Shown: positions 16,260-24,377 of the stretch, piece by piece
Numbering within the stretch: the stretch's first letter is position 1
Layout: each line of letters begins with the position of its first letter
Assembly: GCF_018271995.1 (NCBI RefSeq)
Contig: NZ_JAGUCO010000034.1
Coordinates: 1-36,193 of the forward strand
Direction: 5' to 3'
Source: Carboxylicivirga linearis
GTDB taxonomy: Bacteria > Bacteroidota > Bacteroidia > Bacteroidales > Marinilabiliaceae
DNA length: 36,193 nt
Made by a program: the position numbers and the translations under genes
Notes under the pieces: generated by a model
Told to the model about the DNA's origin: nothing
Seen by the model: only the letters and a program-made list of their open reading frames with translations
The model's database searches: none

Positions 16260-17417
16260 ATGAACCTTAGCAATACAAGCCAATTAGGTTTCTCCGACAC
16301 TAAAAAGCATTATAAAATATTAGATGGTTTACGCGGTGTTGCAGCGATCATAGTTGTCGCTTTTCATATTCTCGAAACATTTACTGGAGGTGACCACTCC
16401 AAGCAGATCATCAATCACGGTTATTTGGCTGTTGATTTCTTCTTTGTTCTTTCCGGTTTTGTTATTGGCTATGCCTATGATGACCGTTGGCAAAAAATGA
16501 CACTTGGAGGTTTCTTTAAACGACGCTTAATTCGTCTTCATCCCATGATTATAATAGGGATGATTATTGGTGCTGTTACTTTTTATTTTCAGGATAGCAG
16601 TTTCTTTCCTGTAATATCTGAAACTCCGGTTTGGAAAATGTTATTGGTAATGGTAATAGGTTTTACCTTAATTCCGGTTGGTCATTCGATGGATATTAGG
16701 GGTTGGACAGAAATGCATCCCTTGAATGGGCCAGCATGGTCACTGTTTTTTGAATACGTTGGTAATATACTTTACGCATTATTTATCAGGAAACTTTCAA
16801 ATAAAATTTTAGCACTATTGGTATTTATTGCCGGAGCTGCATTAATTCATCTGGCTGTGACCAGTCCGCACGGTGATGTAATTGGTGGATGGTCAATTGA
16901 TGCTACTCAACTTAGAATAGGATTCACAAGACTTCTCTATCCATTTTTAGCAGGTTTATTATTATCCAGAATAGTAAAGCCTGGTCAATACAAGAATGCA
17001 TTCTTCTGGAGTAGTTTAATACTTGTTGTTGTTTTCTCAATACCAAGAGTTGGAAATCCTGAACAAGTTTGGCAAAATGGTCTTTACGATTCATTGTCAA
17101 TAATATTTGTCTTTCCTTTAGTCGTTTATATTGGAGCCAGTGGTGAGACAAAAGGAAAGATGGCATCTAAAATAAGTCGTTTTCTTGGTGACATATCCTA
17201 TCCCTTATACATAATCCATTACCCTTTTATTTATATGTATATGGCTTGGATAGCCAAAAATCAAGAATTTATTGATACAGCTCCTCTCGGAAAAACAACA
17301 ATGATTTTGATATCTATTACAGTACTCTTAGTAACTGTGACCTTGGCATATGCCTTGTTTAAACTTTATGATGTACCTGTACGGAAATGGCTGACTAATA
17401 AATTGATGAAAAAGTGA
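16260..17417 (+). CDS. Acyltransferase family 3 membrane protein (OafA-like)
   Basis: A 385-residue integral membrane acyltransferase with about ten hydrophobic segments. The ATG at 16260 is preferred, since an earlier ATG at 16191 lies inside the VOC gene and would add a polar tail. The signature is near the N-terminus: LDGLRGVAAIIVVAFH, containing the conserved Arg and His needed for acyl transfer, then FFFVLSGFVIGY. Such proteins transfer acetyl or other acyl groups to sugars of polysaccharides, lipids or other acceptors. The overlapping soluble acetyltransferase gene suggests a shared carbohydrate target, but nothing fixes it. Confidence 0.9.
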   Translation: MNLSNTSQLGFSDTKKHYKILDGLRGVAAIIVVAFHILETFTGGDHSKQIINHGYLAVDFFFVLSGFVIGYAYDDRWQKMTLGGFFKRRLIRLHPMIIIGMIIGAVTFYFQDSSFFPVISETPVWKMLLVMVIGFTLIPVGHSMDIRGWTEMHPLNGPAWSLFFEYVGNILYALFIRKLSNKILALLVFIAGAALIHLAVTSPHGDVIGGWSIDATQLRIGFTRLLYPFLAGLLLSRIVKPGQYKNAFFWSSLILVVVFSIPRVGNPEQVWQNGLYDSLSIIFVFPLVVYIGASGETKGKMASKISRFLGDISYPLYIIHYPFIYMYMAWIAKNQEFIDTAPLGKTTMILISITVLLVTVTLAYALFKLYDVPVRKWLTNKLMKK

Positions 17418-17992
17418 AAACAGAGAAACAAAAAATGCTTGCATGTGAATTGTTTAATGCATTTGAAGAAGAGCTTGCAAATGAACGATTGTATGCAAAA
17501 AAGATTTTACAAGAATTAAATGATTCATCCGTAAATGATGAAAATACTAGGCGGCAAAAAATTCAATCATTAATACCTAATTGTGGCCCAAATATATGGA
17601 TACAATCTCCATTTTACTGTGATTACGGCTATAACATAGAATTGGGAGACAACGTGTTTTTTAATTTCAACTGCACTGTTTTAGATATTGCAAAAGTTAA
17701 AATAGGAGATAGAGTATTAATAGGTCCAAACACACAGATTTATACGGTTATGCACCCAATCAACCATATTGAAAGGTCATCCGGTTTAGAGTATGGCAAA
17801 CCCATTATTATCGGAGATGATGTATGGATTGGAGGGGGCGTTATTATTTGTCCTGGAGTTAAAATTGGTGACAGAACAGTTATTGGTGCAGGTAGTGTGG
17901 TTACCAAGGATATGCCTTCTGATGTTGTTGCTGCTGGAAATCCTTGTAGGGTTATTCGGGATATTAAAATCAATACCCCAAATCCTGATTGA
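17414..17992 (+). CDS. Sugar O-acetyltransferase (Maa / NodL / LacA type)
   Basis: A 192-residue hexapeptide-repeat (left-handed beta-helix) acetyltransferase. It has a helical N-terminal cap (about 1-55), then repeats such as IELGDNVFFNFNCTVLDIAK and VKIGDRTVIGAGSVVTKDMP. The catalytic histidine lies in VMHPINH, typical of maltose/galactoside acetyltransferases that use acetyl-CoA. The GTG start overlaps the stop of the acyltransferase gene by 4 bp; an ATG seven codons later is the alternative. It is probably cytoplasmic and trimeric. Confidence 0.92.
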   Translation: MKTEKQKMLACELFNAFEEELANERLYAKKILQELNDSSVNDENTRRQKIQSLIPNCGPNIWIQSPFYCDYGYNIELGDNVFFNFNCTVLDIAKVKIGDRVLIGPNTQIYTVMHPINHIERSSGLEYGKPIIIGDDVWIGGGVIICPGVKIGDRTVIGAGSVVTKDMPSDVVAAGNPCRVIRDIKINTPNPD

Positions 17993-18031
17993 TAAGAATA
18001 ATCTTGATTCTGTGTTTTGGAAATGCTTTTT

Positions 18032-18054
18032 CTGTAATAACCCAGCTATTACAG
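18032..18054 (+). terminator. Inverted repeat after the acetyltransferase gene
   Basis: A perfect 8-bp stem (CTGTAATA / TATTACAG) with a 7-nt loop begins 39 bp after the stop codon. The following bases (ATTCTTTGATT) are only weakly T-rich, so its strength as a terminator is uncertain. Confidence 0.45.
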
Positions 18055-18112
18055 ATTCTTTGATTGGTGTTTACTCAGAGATTATTGGGTAAGTACTGGA
18101 GTACAAAAGGTA

Positions 18113-18312
18113 TTATTTTTCAATAGCGGCCTTAAAATGGATGGTATCATCGGCAATCACACTATTGCTGCAATCAACTCCTGCAACTCTAAAATGCTAT
18201 TTGAGCCCATATAATCTGCTCGCATTCATTCCTATCATATCAATGCACAGAAAGGCCAGAATCAGAAATTTTTAATGGATGGTTGAGAAGGATTGAATCA
18301 ATTGTTTTTTGA
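18113..18312 (+). pseudogene. Remnant of a GH108-type lysozyme / peptidoglycan-binding protein
   Basis: The 419-bp gap between the acetyltransferase and the aldo/keto reductase contains a decayed C-terminus. The plus strand reads LKMDGIIGNHTIAAINSCNS, like the peptidoglycan-binding part of GH108 phage-type muramidases (VDGIIGPKTLAAIN-like). After an in-frame TAA the same frame continues SARIHSYHINAQKGQNQKF, then shifts frame to GWLRRIESIVF before TGA, a typical end for this family. At least one stop and one frameshift show it is dead. The rest of the gap (18313-18411) shows nothing definite. Confidence 0.62.
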
Positions 18313-18411
18313 AAATTGCTGATTTGAAAAGTACGATATGAACACAACACCATGTGATTTGGATACATACCTGACTGAAAAAGTCCAGACTTTTGTATAA
18401 ATCAAAAAAAT

Positions 18412-19422
18412 ATGCAAATGGATAATATCAAACAAGTAAAATTAGGAAGTCAAGGACTTGTTATCCCAACCATCGGATTAGGTTGCATGGGAATGACAGA
18501 TATGATGGGAATGGCTACATATGGTCAAGCAAACGATGACGAATCAATTGCAACAATTCATCGCTCATTAGAATTAGGTGGTAATTTACTTGACACAGCA
18601 GATCTTTATGGTCCTTTTAAAAATGAACAACTCATTGCAAAAGCAATTCAAGGAAAAAGAGAACAAGTAATAATCGCGTCAAAGTTTGGTTATGAAATTG
18701 AAGACAATACTAAGCCGACCGGAAAAATTAACGGTAGTAAGGCTTACGTAAGAAAAGCAGTTGAACGTTCCCTGAAAAACTTAAATACTGATTACATCGA
18801 TTTATATTACCTGCATCGCCTAGATAAAAATACACCCATCGAGGAGACCGTAGGAGCAATGTCTGAATTAGTTAAAGAGGGTAAAATAGGTTATATTGGA
18901 CTCTCAGAAGTTGGCTCAGAAACAATCAGAAAAGCACATCAAATCCATCCACTTACGGCTGTTCAAACAGAATATTCAATATTTGAACGCCAAGTAGAAG
19001 AATTAGGGATTTTAAAAACTTTGAAAGAACTAGGAATTGGTTTCGTTGCCTACTCGCCGCTGGGACGTGGATTTATGTCAGGACAATTTAAAAAACCTGA
19101 AGATTTACCAGAAACCGATTTTAGACGTTACCTTCCCCGTTTTCAAGGCGAGCAATTTTATAAAAACATTGACTTGCTCAATGAAATTGAGAAAATTGCA
19201 AAGGAGAAAGATGTTACGTGTTCACAATTAGCCATTGCTTGGGTTATTGCAAAAGGTTTCGTACCAATTCCGGGAACGAAAAGACCAAAATATGTTGAAC
19301 AAAACATTTTAGCATCGCAAATAGTTTTAGACAATAAAGATATGGAGCGCTTGGAAAGCATCATTCCTCTAGGAACTGAAACAGGAAACAGATATGGAGA
19401 CATGAGTGACGTTAATCTATAA
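18412..19422 (+). CDS. Aldo/keto reductase
   Basis: A 336-residue cytosolic NADPH-dependent oxidoreductase of the AKR superfamily, full length. The catalytic tetrad is visible: D61 (LLDTAD), Y66 (LYGPF), K91 (ASKFG) and H135 (YLHRLD). The C-terminal NADP-binding region has IPGTKRPKYVEQN. It most resembles the AKR11/AKR13-like group that reduces aldehydes and ketones, but the physiological substrate is unknown. It ends in a terminator, followed by an AraC gene that may regulate it. The start is ATG at 18412 or, two codons later, at 18418. Confidence 0.95.
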   Translation: MQMDNIKQVKLGSQGLVIPTIGLGCMGMTDMMGMATYGQANDDESIATIHRSLELGGNLLDTADLYGPFKNEQLIAKAIQGKREQVIIASKFGYEIEDNTKPTGKINGSKAYVRKAVERSLKNLNTDYIDLYYLHRLDKNTPIEETVGAMSELVKEGKIGYIGLSEVGSETIRKAHQIHPLTAVQTEYSIFERQVEELGILKTLKELGIGFVAYSPLGRGFMSGQFKKPEDLPETDFRRYLPRFQGEQFYKNIDLLNEIEKIAKEKDVTCSQLAIAWVIAKGFVPIPGTKRPKYVEQNILASQIVLDNKDMERLESIIPLGTETGNRYGDMSDVNL

Positions 19423-19427
19423 TATTC

Positions 19428-19453
19428 AAGGCGGGTTAATTCTCGCCCTTTTT
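19428..19453 (+). terminator. Terminator of the aldo/keto reductase gene
   Basis: AAGGCGGG pairs with CTCGCCCT (one mismatch and one G-T pair) around a 6-nt loop, followed by TTTTTATT. It begins about 5 bp after the stop codon. Confidence 0.7.
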
Positions 19454-19467
19454 ATTAAATTTATCAA

Positions 19468-20382
19468 ATGACAGAAAATACACATCATATCTATAAGAGC
19501 ATTTCTGAGCTACATTCATCGTTGAATTTACCAAAACCAACAAATCCCTTAGTTAGTGTAATTAAACTAGAAGATTTGGACTCAGAAAACGGAGGTATAA
19601 TTCATTCGATTACTTACAACTTTTACTCTGTATTTCTAAAGAAAAATTTTGATGGAAAAATAAAATACGGACATCAATATTATGATTTTGATGAAGGTAC
19701 AATGACCTTTTATGCACCTAAGCAAAAAGTTGTAATTGAAGATTATACCCCGACTAAACTTGAAGGCTGGATGTTGGTATTTCATCCCGATTTCCTTCAT
19801 GGTTACTCGCTATCAAAAAAAATGAATGATTATGGCTTTTTCCTATATGCGGTTAATGAAGCATTACATGTTTCAGAAAGTGAAGAATTGATAATTTCAG
19901 GTGTCTTCCAAAATCTTAAAAATGAAATTAAAACATCAATAGATAATTTCACGCAAGATGTTGTCGTTTCTCACATAGACCTTTTATTAACCTATTGTAA
20001 TCGTTTTTATAATCGACAGTTCATTACTAGAAAGAAACCATCAAAAGACTTGTTAATTAAATTTGAAGAAATTTTGAATGACTATTTTCATAACGAAGAA
20101 TCGACTGTTAAAGGATTGCCTTCGGTTCAATATTTTTCAGAGAAACTTTTTGTTTCATCTCATTATTTAAATGACATGTTAAAATGTTTGACAGGACAAA
20201 CAACACAGCAACACATTCAAAATCAATTAATAGAAAAAGCTAAAGAGCTATTAAGTACAACGTCTCTTTCTATTAGTGAAATTGCTTATGGTCTCGGATT
20301 TGAATACTCCCAATCGTTCAGTAAACTTTTTAAAAACAAGACAAACCTTACTCCTCAAGAATTTCGGAATTCCTTCAATTAA
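19468..20382 (+). CDS. AraC-family transcriptional regulator
   Basis: A 304-residue regulator with a Bacteroidota-type N-terminal domain (FDEGTMTFYAPKQKVVIED, then GWMLVFHPDFLHGYSL) and a C-terminal AraC double HTH (FVSSHYLNDMLKCLTGQTTQ, ISEIAYGLGFEYSQSFSKLF, LTPQEFRNSFN). Such regulators often control an adjacent oxidoreductase; the aldo/keto reductase gene lies directly upstream on the same strand. The ligand is unknown. It converges with the DUF5131 gene across a 143-bp gap in which I see no clear terminator. Confidence 0.9.
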   Translation: MTENTHHIYKSISELHSSLNLPKPTNPLVSVIKLEDLDSENGGIIHSITYNFYSVFLKKNFDGKIKYGHQYYDFDEGTMTFYAPKQKVVIEDYTPTKLEGWMLVFHPDFLHGYSLSKKMNDYGFFLYAVNEALHVSESEELIISGVFQNLKNEIKTSIDNFTQDVVVSHIDLLLTYCNRFYNRQFITRKKPSKDLLIKFEEILNDYFHNEESTVKGLPSVQYFSEKLFVSSHYLNDMLKCLTGQTTQQHIQNQLIEKAKELLSTTSLSISEIAYGLGFEYSQSFSKLFKNKTNLTPQEFRNSFN

Positions 20383-20525
20383 GCTTTACATCTTTCAAAA
20401 AAGGAGAACAACTCCATTTGTCGTCAAACTATTTTGGTGACCTTATTAAAAAGCAAAACCGAAGTTACACCGCTTGAATATAGGAACTCTCAATTGCAAT
20501 TTTCAGTCTTTAATTCTTCTAATAA

Positions 20526-21395
20526 TTAACACTTCCCGCAATTACTGCAACCATTGCAAATAGGTTTGCTTCCGCAAGTATGACAATTTGCTTTGAATTT
20601 AGGTTGATACATGTGGTTACATTCAATAAGAAAGCCCATTGTATCTTTTAGAATAAAGTTAATGGCCTTTCCTTTGTAATTCATACCCGATTTAAATGCC
20701 ATTTGACTTTGAACCGATTTCTTTGGAATGGTGTAGGCTTTACCTTCTTTAATAAAATTAGTTCCGGTCTCGATAAAGCAGAATGAAATGTTGTGTGTAA
20801 TACATTGCTGTTGTAAAGATTTTATCCAATCAAAATTACAAGGCCTTGCTCCATCATAATTTTCACCACCTGCAATAACCTGTTCAATCTGTCTGGTTTT
20901 CAGATAATCTTCAATTTGTATATCACCAATCAAAGGCGCAGTCATAATCCCCTTATGTTTAAAGGGTAAGTTTAAGAGAATGGGAATTCTTTCATCGGCA
21001 CGCTTTTGGTTTTCGCAGGTCACATTAAAGAAGATGTTTTCCCATCCATAGCCCCAATTATTTGGCAAACACTTTTCAACTCTTTCAGGGCGTTTGGTTA
21101 GTAGAAAGAACTTTACATCACTTCGCATTTTCATCATTTGCCATGCTTCATCACGCCAGCAATCTGCTTCTTCCAAAAAGAAATCGGAAGTCATGCAAAC
21201 TCTTATTAATTCACCACTTTTAATCTTGTATTGTCCATTCCTGTTTTTCTGTAACGGATAATTAAAGCCAGATTTAGTTTTGTAGATATTGGAACCCTCT
21301 TTATCACGTTGCCTGTCAAGAAAGAACATGTAACAATGCTTACAGCCTTCGCTTATTTTAGTACAACCGTGCCAGGGATTCCAGATATCGTGCAT
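20526..21395 (-). CDS. DUF5131 (phage Gp37/Gp68 family) protein
   Basis: A 289-residue protein of the phage Gp37/Gp68 family. It starts with IWNPWHGCTKISEGCKHCYM, giving C11, C18 and C21 (C-x6-C-x2-C), reminiscent of the iron-sulfur triad of radical-SAM enzymes, and continues with SDFFLEEAD and FFLLTKRPERV, characteristic of the family. The C-terminus is cysteine-rich (CHTCGSKPICNGCSNCGKC), suggesting a second metal site. The reaction is unknown. In other genomes the family often accompanies a three-Cys-motif partner (TcmP) protein; no such neighbour is seen here. It is 7 bp downstream of the hydrolase gene and is probably the last gene of the run. Confidence 0.85.
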   Translation of the reverse strand: MHDIWNPWHGCTKISEGCKHCYMFFLDRQRDKEGSNIYKTKSGFNYPLQKNRNGQYKIKSGELIRVCMTSDFFLEEADCWRDEAWQMMKMRSDVKFFLLTKRPERVEKCLPNNWGYGWENIFFNVTCENQKRADERIPILLNLPFKHKGIMTAPLIGDIQIEDYLKTRQIEQVIAGGENYDGARPCNFDWIKSLQQQCITHNISFCFIETGTNFIKEGKAYTIPKKSVQSQMAFKSGMNYKGKAINFILKDTMGFLIECNHMYQPKFKANCHTCGSKPICNGCSNCGKC

Positions 21396-21402
21396 AACAT
21401 TT

Positions 21403-22263
21403 CTACTCTTTGATAAAAGGCAATATACTTGCCCAAACAGCAGTAAAATTATCCAAAAGTACGGTATGTCCGCAATTAGGTATAATACTCAGTTGACTGT
21501 TAGGGATCATATTATATGCATTGATCACTGTAGGCAAAGGGGCGTTCATATCTTTCTCTCCTGCCATTACCAATACCGGGCATTTTATCGACATCAACAA
21601 ATCCTTACTTGCAACCATAGTATTGTAAAAATGAGCCATATCATTCCAAAAATCCTGAAGTCTTTCTGGTTGTGGCATTAACGATATCTGTTGCTTCCAA
21701 TAGGCACTATCCATCTTAAAGGCTTCTTCTGTGGTATTAAAAACAACTTTTCGCAAACCGGGCTTTTGTTCTCCGGCTCCAATAGCTATAAGCTTTGAAA
21801 TTCTTTCAGGATACATGCTTGCTACTTTATATCCTGTATAAGCACCATCGCTAAAGCCTAATAGAATCACTTTATTCTTAGTTATTTTATCAACAACAGC
21901 CATAACATCTTTAGCCTTTTGCTCATAGGTAATAGGTTTTGTTCCAATCTCTGATTTTCCATGTCCTCTGGTTGAAATAGCGATTACCTGGTAATTAACT
22001 TTTAAGCTGTCGATAAATTCTGCCATCTCAATGGTTGAGCCAAATATTCCACCATGAAGTATTACAACGGGTTGCCCTTTGCCATATACTTCATAATAAA
22101 TCTTTGCATCATCTGCTTGCACATAATAGCCTGCTTCTGGATTAGCTCCATAAGATATTTCATTAATTACATTTTCAGGTTGAAATACTCTGCGTAGGTT
22201 TTGCTGTGCGAATATATTTAGGCATGTAAAAAGCAACAGCATTAATAACAAATTTAATCTCAT
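21403..22263 (-). CDS. Secreted alpha/beta hydrolase
   Basis: A 286-residue protein with a signal peptide (cleavage near FAQ at 18-20) and the alpha/beta hydrolase fold. The nucleophile is S138 in GFSDGAYTG, the oxyanion region is LHGGIFGS, and the likely acid and histidine are D238 (AGEKD) and H266 (NCGHTVLL). It probably hydrolyses an ester or amide in the periplasm; the substrate is unknown. It follows the MBL-fold gene after a 56-bp gap holding a hairpin, so its expression may be lower than that of the upstream genes. Confidence 0.9.
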   Translation of the reverse strand: MRLNLLLMLLLFTCLNIFAQQNLRRVFQPENVINEISYGANPEAGYYVQADDAKIYYEVYGKGQPVVILHGGIFGSTIEMAEFIDSLKVNYQVIAISTRGHGKSEIGTKPITYEQKAKDVMAVVDKITKNKVILLGFSDGAYTGYKVASMYPERISKLIAIGAGEQKPGLRKVVFNTTEEAFKMDSAYWKQQISLMPQPERLQDFWNDMAHFYNTMVASKDLLMSIKCPVLVMAGEKDMNAPLPTVINAYNMIPNSQLSIIPNCGHTVLLDNFTAVWASILPFIKE

Positions 22264-22283
22264 AATAACCTATGTTTAAAAGC

Positions 22284-22310
22284 AGAGGTTATCCTAAGCG
22301 GACAACCTCT
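22284..22310 (-). terminator. Hairpin between MBL-fold and hydrolase genes
   Basis: On the minus strand AGAGGTTGTCC pairs with GGATAACCTCT (one G-U pair), an 11-bp stem with a 5-nt loop followed by GCTTTTA. It could be a partial terminator or an attenuator inside the operon. Confidence 0.55.
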
Positions 22311-22319
22311 GATATATCA

Positions 22320-23156
22320 TTATTTATATAAAGCAGTTGCTAAACCAGCTATATCTCCTTCCAAATTTGGATAAGCTTTTTTAACAGCAGTAACAAAACC
22401 GTCTTTTGTTTTTTCAGTTGACAGGATTTTGTTGATTTTCTTCAGATATTCTATTTCAAACTCTACTGTTTCAATATCTGTTGTTGCCATTCCGTGGCCT
22501 CCGATAAGAACTGAACAACCTGATGCTTTAACTTTTTCTAATTCTGAAAGCACAGCATTTACTGCATCCCTATTATGTATTTGAAGAGGGCTTGGGTGCG
22601 CTTTAGCAGGGGTAAAATGTGTATAATATACTTTCTTTCCAATAATGATACTAGAAGCAGGAAAATCGGATGCTACACCAGGAGCAAACTGAAACTCTAC
22701 ACCTGCCCATTTCTTTTTAGCATCTTTAGCAATAACTTCGGTTTCTGAGTATTTGGTAACATCCATTTTATCTTTGAATACATCGCCAAAATGGTTCATC
22801 ATACCTCCATAAACAGTGCCTTCCGAAAACTCAGGCATTCCTTCTACGCGCACAAACAAAGACTCATCATAACCTGTAAATCCGGCAATGTGATAATCAG
22901 CAATTACTTTAACTACAGGTTTGCCTAATTGAGCAATATAGTCTTTCATCACTTTTATATCGTCATAGAATGCTACTGGCTCAATAATTACAACTCCATT
23001 CTTACCTTCAATAATATAATTGATATCTCCCAAAGGGTCTCCGGTAACAAAGGAGTGTAATTTAAATTTGCCCAAATCTTTAACCTGGAACTTTTCTTGT
23101 GCTTGAACACAAACTACTATGCCAATAAAGGCTACCGCTAATACGAACTTTTTCAT
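22320..23156 (-). CDS. Secreted MBL-fold-like protein with degenerate metal site
   Basis: A 278-residue protein with a signal peptide (MKKFVLAVAFIGIVVCVQAQ). The layout is that of metallo-beta-lactamase-fold proteins (INYIIEGKNGVVIIEPVAF, VKVIADYHIAGFTGYDE, VLIGGHGMATT), but the HxHxDH motif is reduced to DYHIAGFTGY with only H89 left, and other ligands are not obvious. It may bind a different metal, or have another role. It lies 16 bp downstream of the ABM gene in the same operon. Confidence 0.7.
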   Translation of the reverse strand: MKKFVLAVAFIGIVVCVQAQEKFQVKDLGKFKLHSFVTGDPLGDINYIIEGKNGVVIIEPVAFYDDIKVMKDYIAQLGKPVVKVIADYHIAGFTGYDESLFVRVEGMPEFSEGTVYGGMMNHFGDVFKDKMDVTKYSETEVIAKDAKKKWAGVEFQFAPGVASDFPASSIIIGKKVYYTHFTPAKAHPSPLQIHNRDAVNAVLSELEKVKASGCSVLIGGHGMATTDIETVEFEIEYLKKINKILSTEKTKDGFVTAVKKAYPNLEGDIAGLATALYK

Positions 23157-23172
23157 AAAATTTACAATTAAA

Positions 23173-23454
23173 TTAGAATGTGTTGATAACTGGTTCAGCC
23201 TTTAATAATGGCATTACCTCCGTGAAGAAGTTTGCTAAATATTCTGAATCGTGATGAATTTTAAGAGCTTGTTCATTTTTGTATTCTTCGTAAAACAAAT
23301 ACTCCAAATCTTCACTAAAGGAATTCTGATACAAATTGTAAGAGATGCATCCCTCTTCTTTATTTGTATGAATTATCATCTTCTGAGCCAGTTTAAGAAA
23401 CATATTTTTCGATGCCTCATTAATGATTAATTTGGCTACTACTGTTTTCTTCAT
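23173..23454 (-). CDS. ABM-domain protein (quinol monooxygenase-like)
   Basis: A 93-residue protein with the antibiotic-biosynthesis-monooxygenase fold: VVAKLIINEASKNMFLKLAQ, then EEGCISYNLYQN and LEYLFYEEYKNEQALKIHH. I chose the ATG at 23454, since the longer frame to 23574 would run into the tautomerase gene. Cofactor-free members oxidise quinols or polyketides; others act in aldehyde or heme handling. It lies 19 bp after the tautomerase gene. Confidence 0.87.
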   Translation of the reverse strand: MKKTVVAKLIINEASKNMFLKLAQKMIIHTNKEEGCISYNLYQNSFSEDLEYLFYEEYKNEQALKIHHDSEYLANFFTEVMPLLKAEPVINTF

Positions 23455-23473
23455 TATTAATGACCATTCATTA

Positions 23474-23695
23474 TTAATAACCAGGCTTTTTGTACAGTTT
23501 TTCAAGATTTGGTCTGATTTCTGAATCATAAACCTTATCCATCCATTCAGTCTCAGCAACTTCTTCGATAGCAATAGAAATTGCGCTTTCTGGTTTGTTA
23601 ACTATTGACACTAGGGAGTCAGTAACTTGTTTAGTTAGCTCTTTCTTTTGTTCTACTGTAGTTCCCGGATACATCTTAATTACAACGTGTGGCAT
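23474..23695 (-). CDS. 4-oxalocrotonate tautomerase-family protein
   Basis: A 73-residue protein starting MPHVVIKMYPGTTVEQKKEL. The ATG at 23695 is chosen over an upstream TTG because it places proline right after the initiator methionine, and Pro1 is the catalytic base in this family once Met is removed. The family isomerises keto-enol compounds and often takes part in aromatic or electrophile metabolism. It lies 27 bp after the cupin gene and 19 bp before the ABM gene, all in one operon. Confidence 0.88.
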   Translation of the reverse strand: MPHVVIKMYPGTTVEQKKELTKQVTDSLVSIVNKPESAISIAIEEVAETEWMDKVYDSEIRPNLEKLYKKPGY

Positions 23696-23722
23696 AATTC
23701 TCAAATTTTAATTACAAAAAAA

Positions 23723-24148
23723 TTACTTGTCGTAAACTCCATTTACTTCTTTTCCAATCACCATGATTTTATTGAAATCCGGAAGATGAGCAATCTCAGG
23801 AAGGTTTGTAGTCCCAAAATCAATATAAACCAGTTTCTCATCTGATTCATTTCTTACCACATGTGCTCCATTAACACCAGTTGGAAATCCAATAACATCA
23901 CCTGCTTTAACTTTTATATCTCCATCCTTAGTGCGAACAACACCATTTCCGCTGATGAAATAAAAAACTTCTTCATTTGCTTCGTGATAATGATAACCAT
24001 ACGCATAATTTCCGGGTTCTATTTCCACAAAATTTGCTCTACACTTTCCTGGTTCGGTGATAATTTTCTTTTCTGTAAATTCATTGCCATCACTAACAAT
24101 TTTTTCACCTTTTAATGTTTCTACATTCTTTACAATTAAATCTTTCAT
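23723..24148 (-). CDS. Cupin-domain protein
   Basis: A 141-residue single cupin. Motif 1 is YGYHYHEANEEVFYFISGNG, giving H53, H55 and E59 or E60 as metal ligands; motif 2 includes H96 (GVNGAHVVRN). Its metal-bound activity could be an isomerase, dioxygenase or quercetinase-like reaction, or a ligand-binding role; the sequence does not decide. It is the first gene of the operon and is divergent from the HxlR regulator, with a 229-bp shared intergenic region. Confidence 0.87.
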   Translation of the reverse strand: MKDLIVKNVETLKGEKIVSDGNEFTEKKIITEPGKCRANFVEIEPGNYAYGYHYHEANEEVFYFISGNGVVRTKDGDIKVKAGDVIGFPTGVNGAHVVRNESDEKLVYIDFGTTNLPEIAHLPDFNKIMVIGKEVNGVYDK

Positions 24149-24315
24149 AATAAACCTGTTTTTATTGTTCTATGGGTACAAAATTGAGGTTATTTGAAGT
24201 CCTGTGCAAATGGGTTCGCAACCTACCTTCAAGGTTAGAATTACTGATTAATAGAATATTACAAGGATAATATTTTTCAAAAAAGTTAATCTCTGCATGA
24301 AGTATTATATCCTTT

Positions 24316-24329
24316 GAGTAGTATTACTC
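24316..24329. promoter_or_regulatory. Possible operator upstream of the HxlR gene
   Basis: GAGTA-GTAT-TACTC is a 14-bp palindrome with perfect 5-bp arms. It lies 49 bp before the HxlR start codon in the intergenic region shared with the divergent cupin operon and just upstream of a likely -7 box, so it could be a site for the regulator itself. Confidence 0.35.
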
Positions 24330-24348
24330 TCCAAAAGAGATTATTTTA

Positions 24349-24356
24349 TAACTTTG
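24349..24356 (+). promoter_or_regulatory. Bacteroidota-type -7 box for the HxlR gene
   Basis: TAACTTTG matches TAnnTTTG exactly and lies 21 bp before the ATG at 24378. A convincing -33 TTTG at the usual distance is not seen. Confidence 0.5.
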
Positions 24357-24377
24357 TAATCAAAAATAGATAGTGTT

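Noticed and set aside
18338-18400. 20-codon plus-strand ORF before the aldo/keto reductase
   Set aside because: Too short, with no protein-like pattern; treated as noise next to the decayed lysozyme fragment.
22320-23156. Active metallo-beta-lactamase (antibiotic resistance)
   Set aside because: The HxHxDH metal motif is missing, so no resistance claim is supported.
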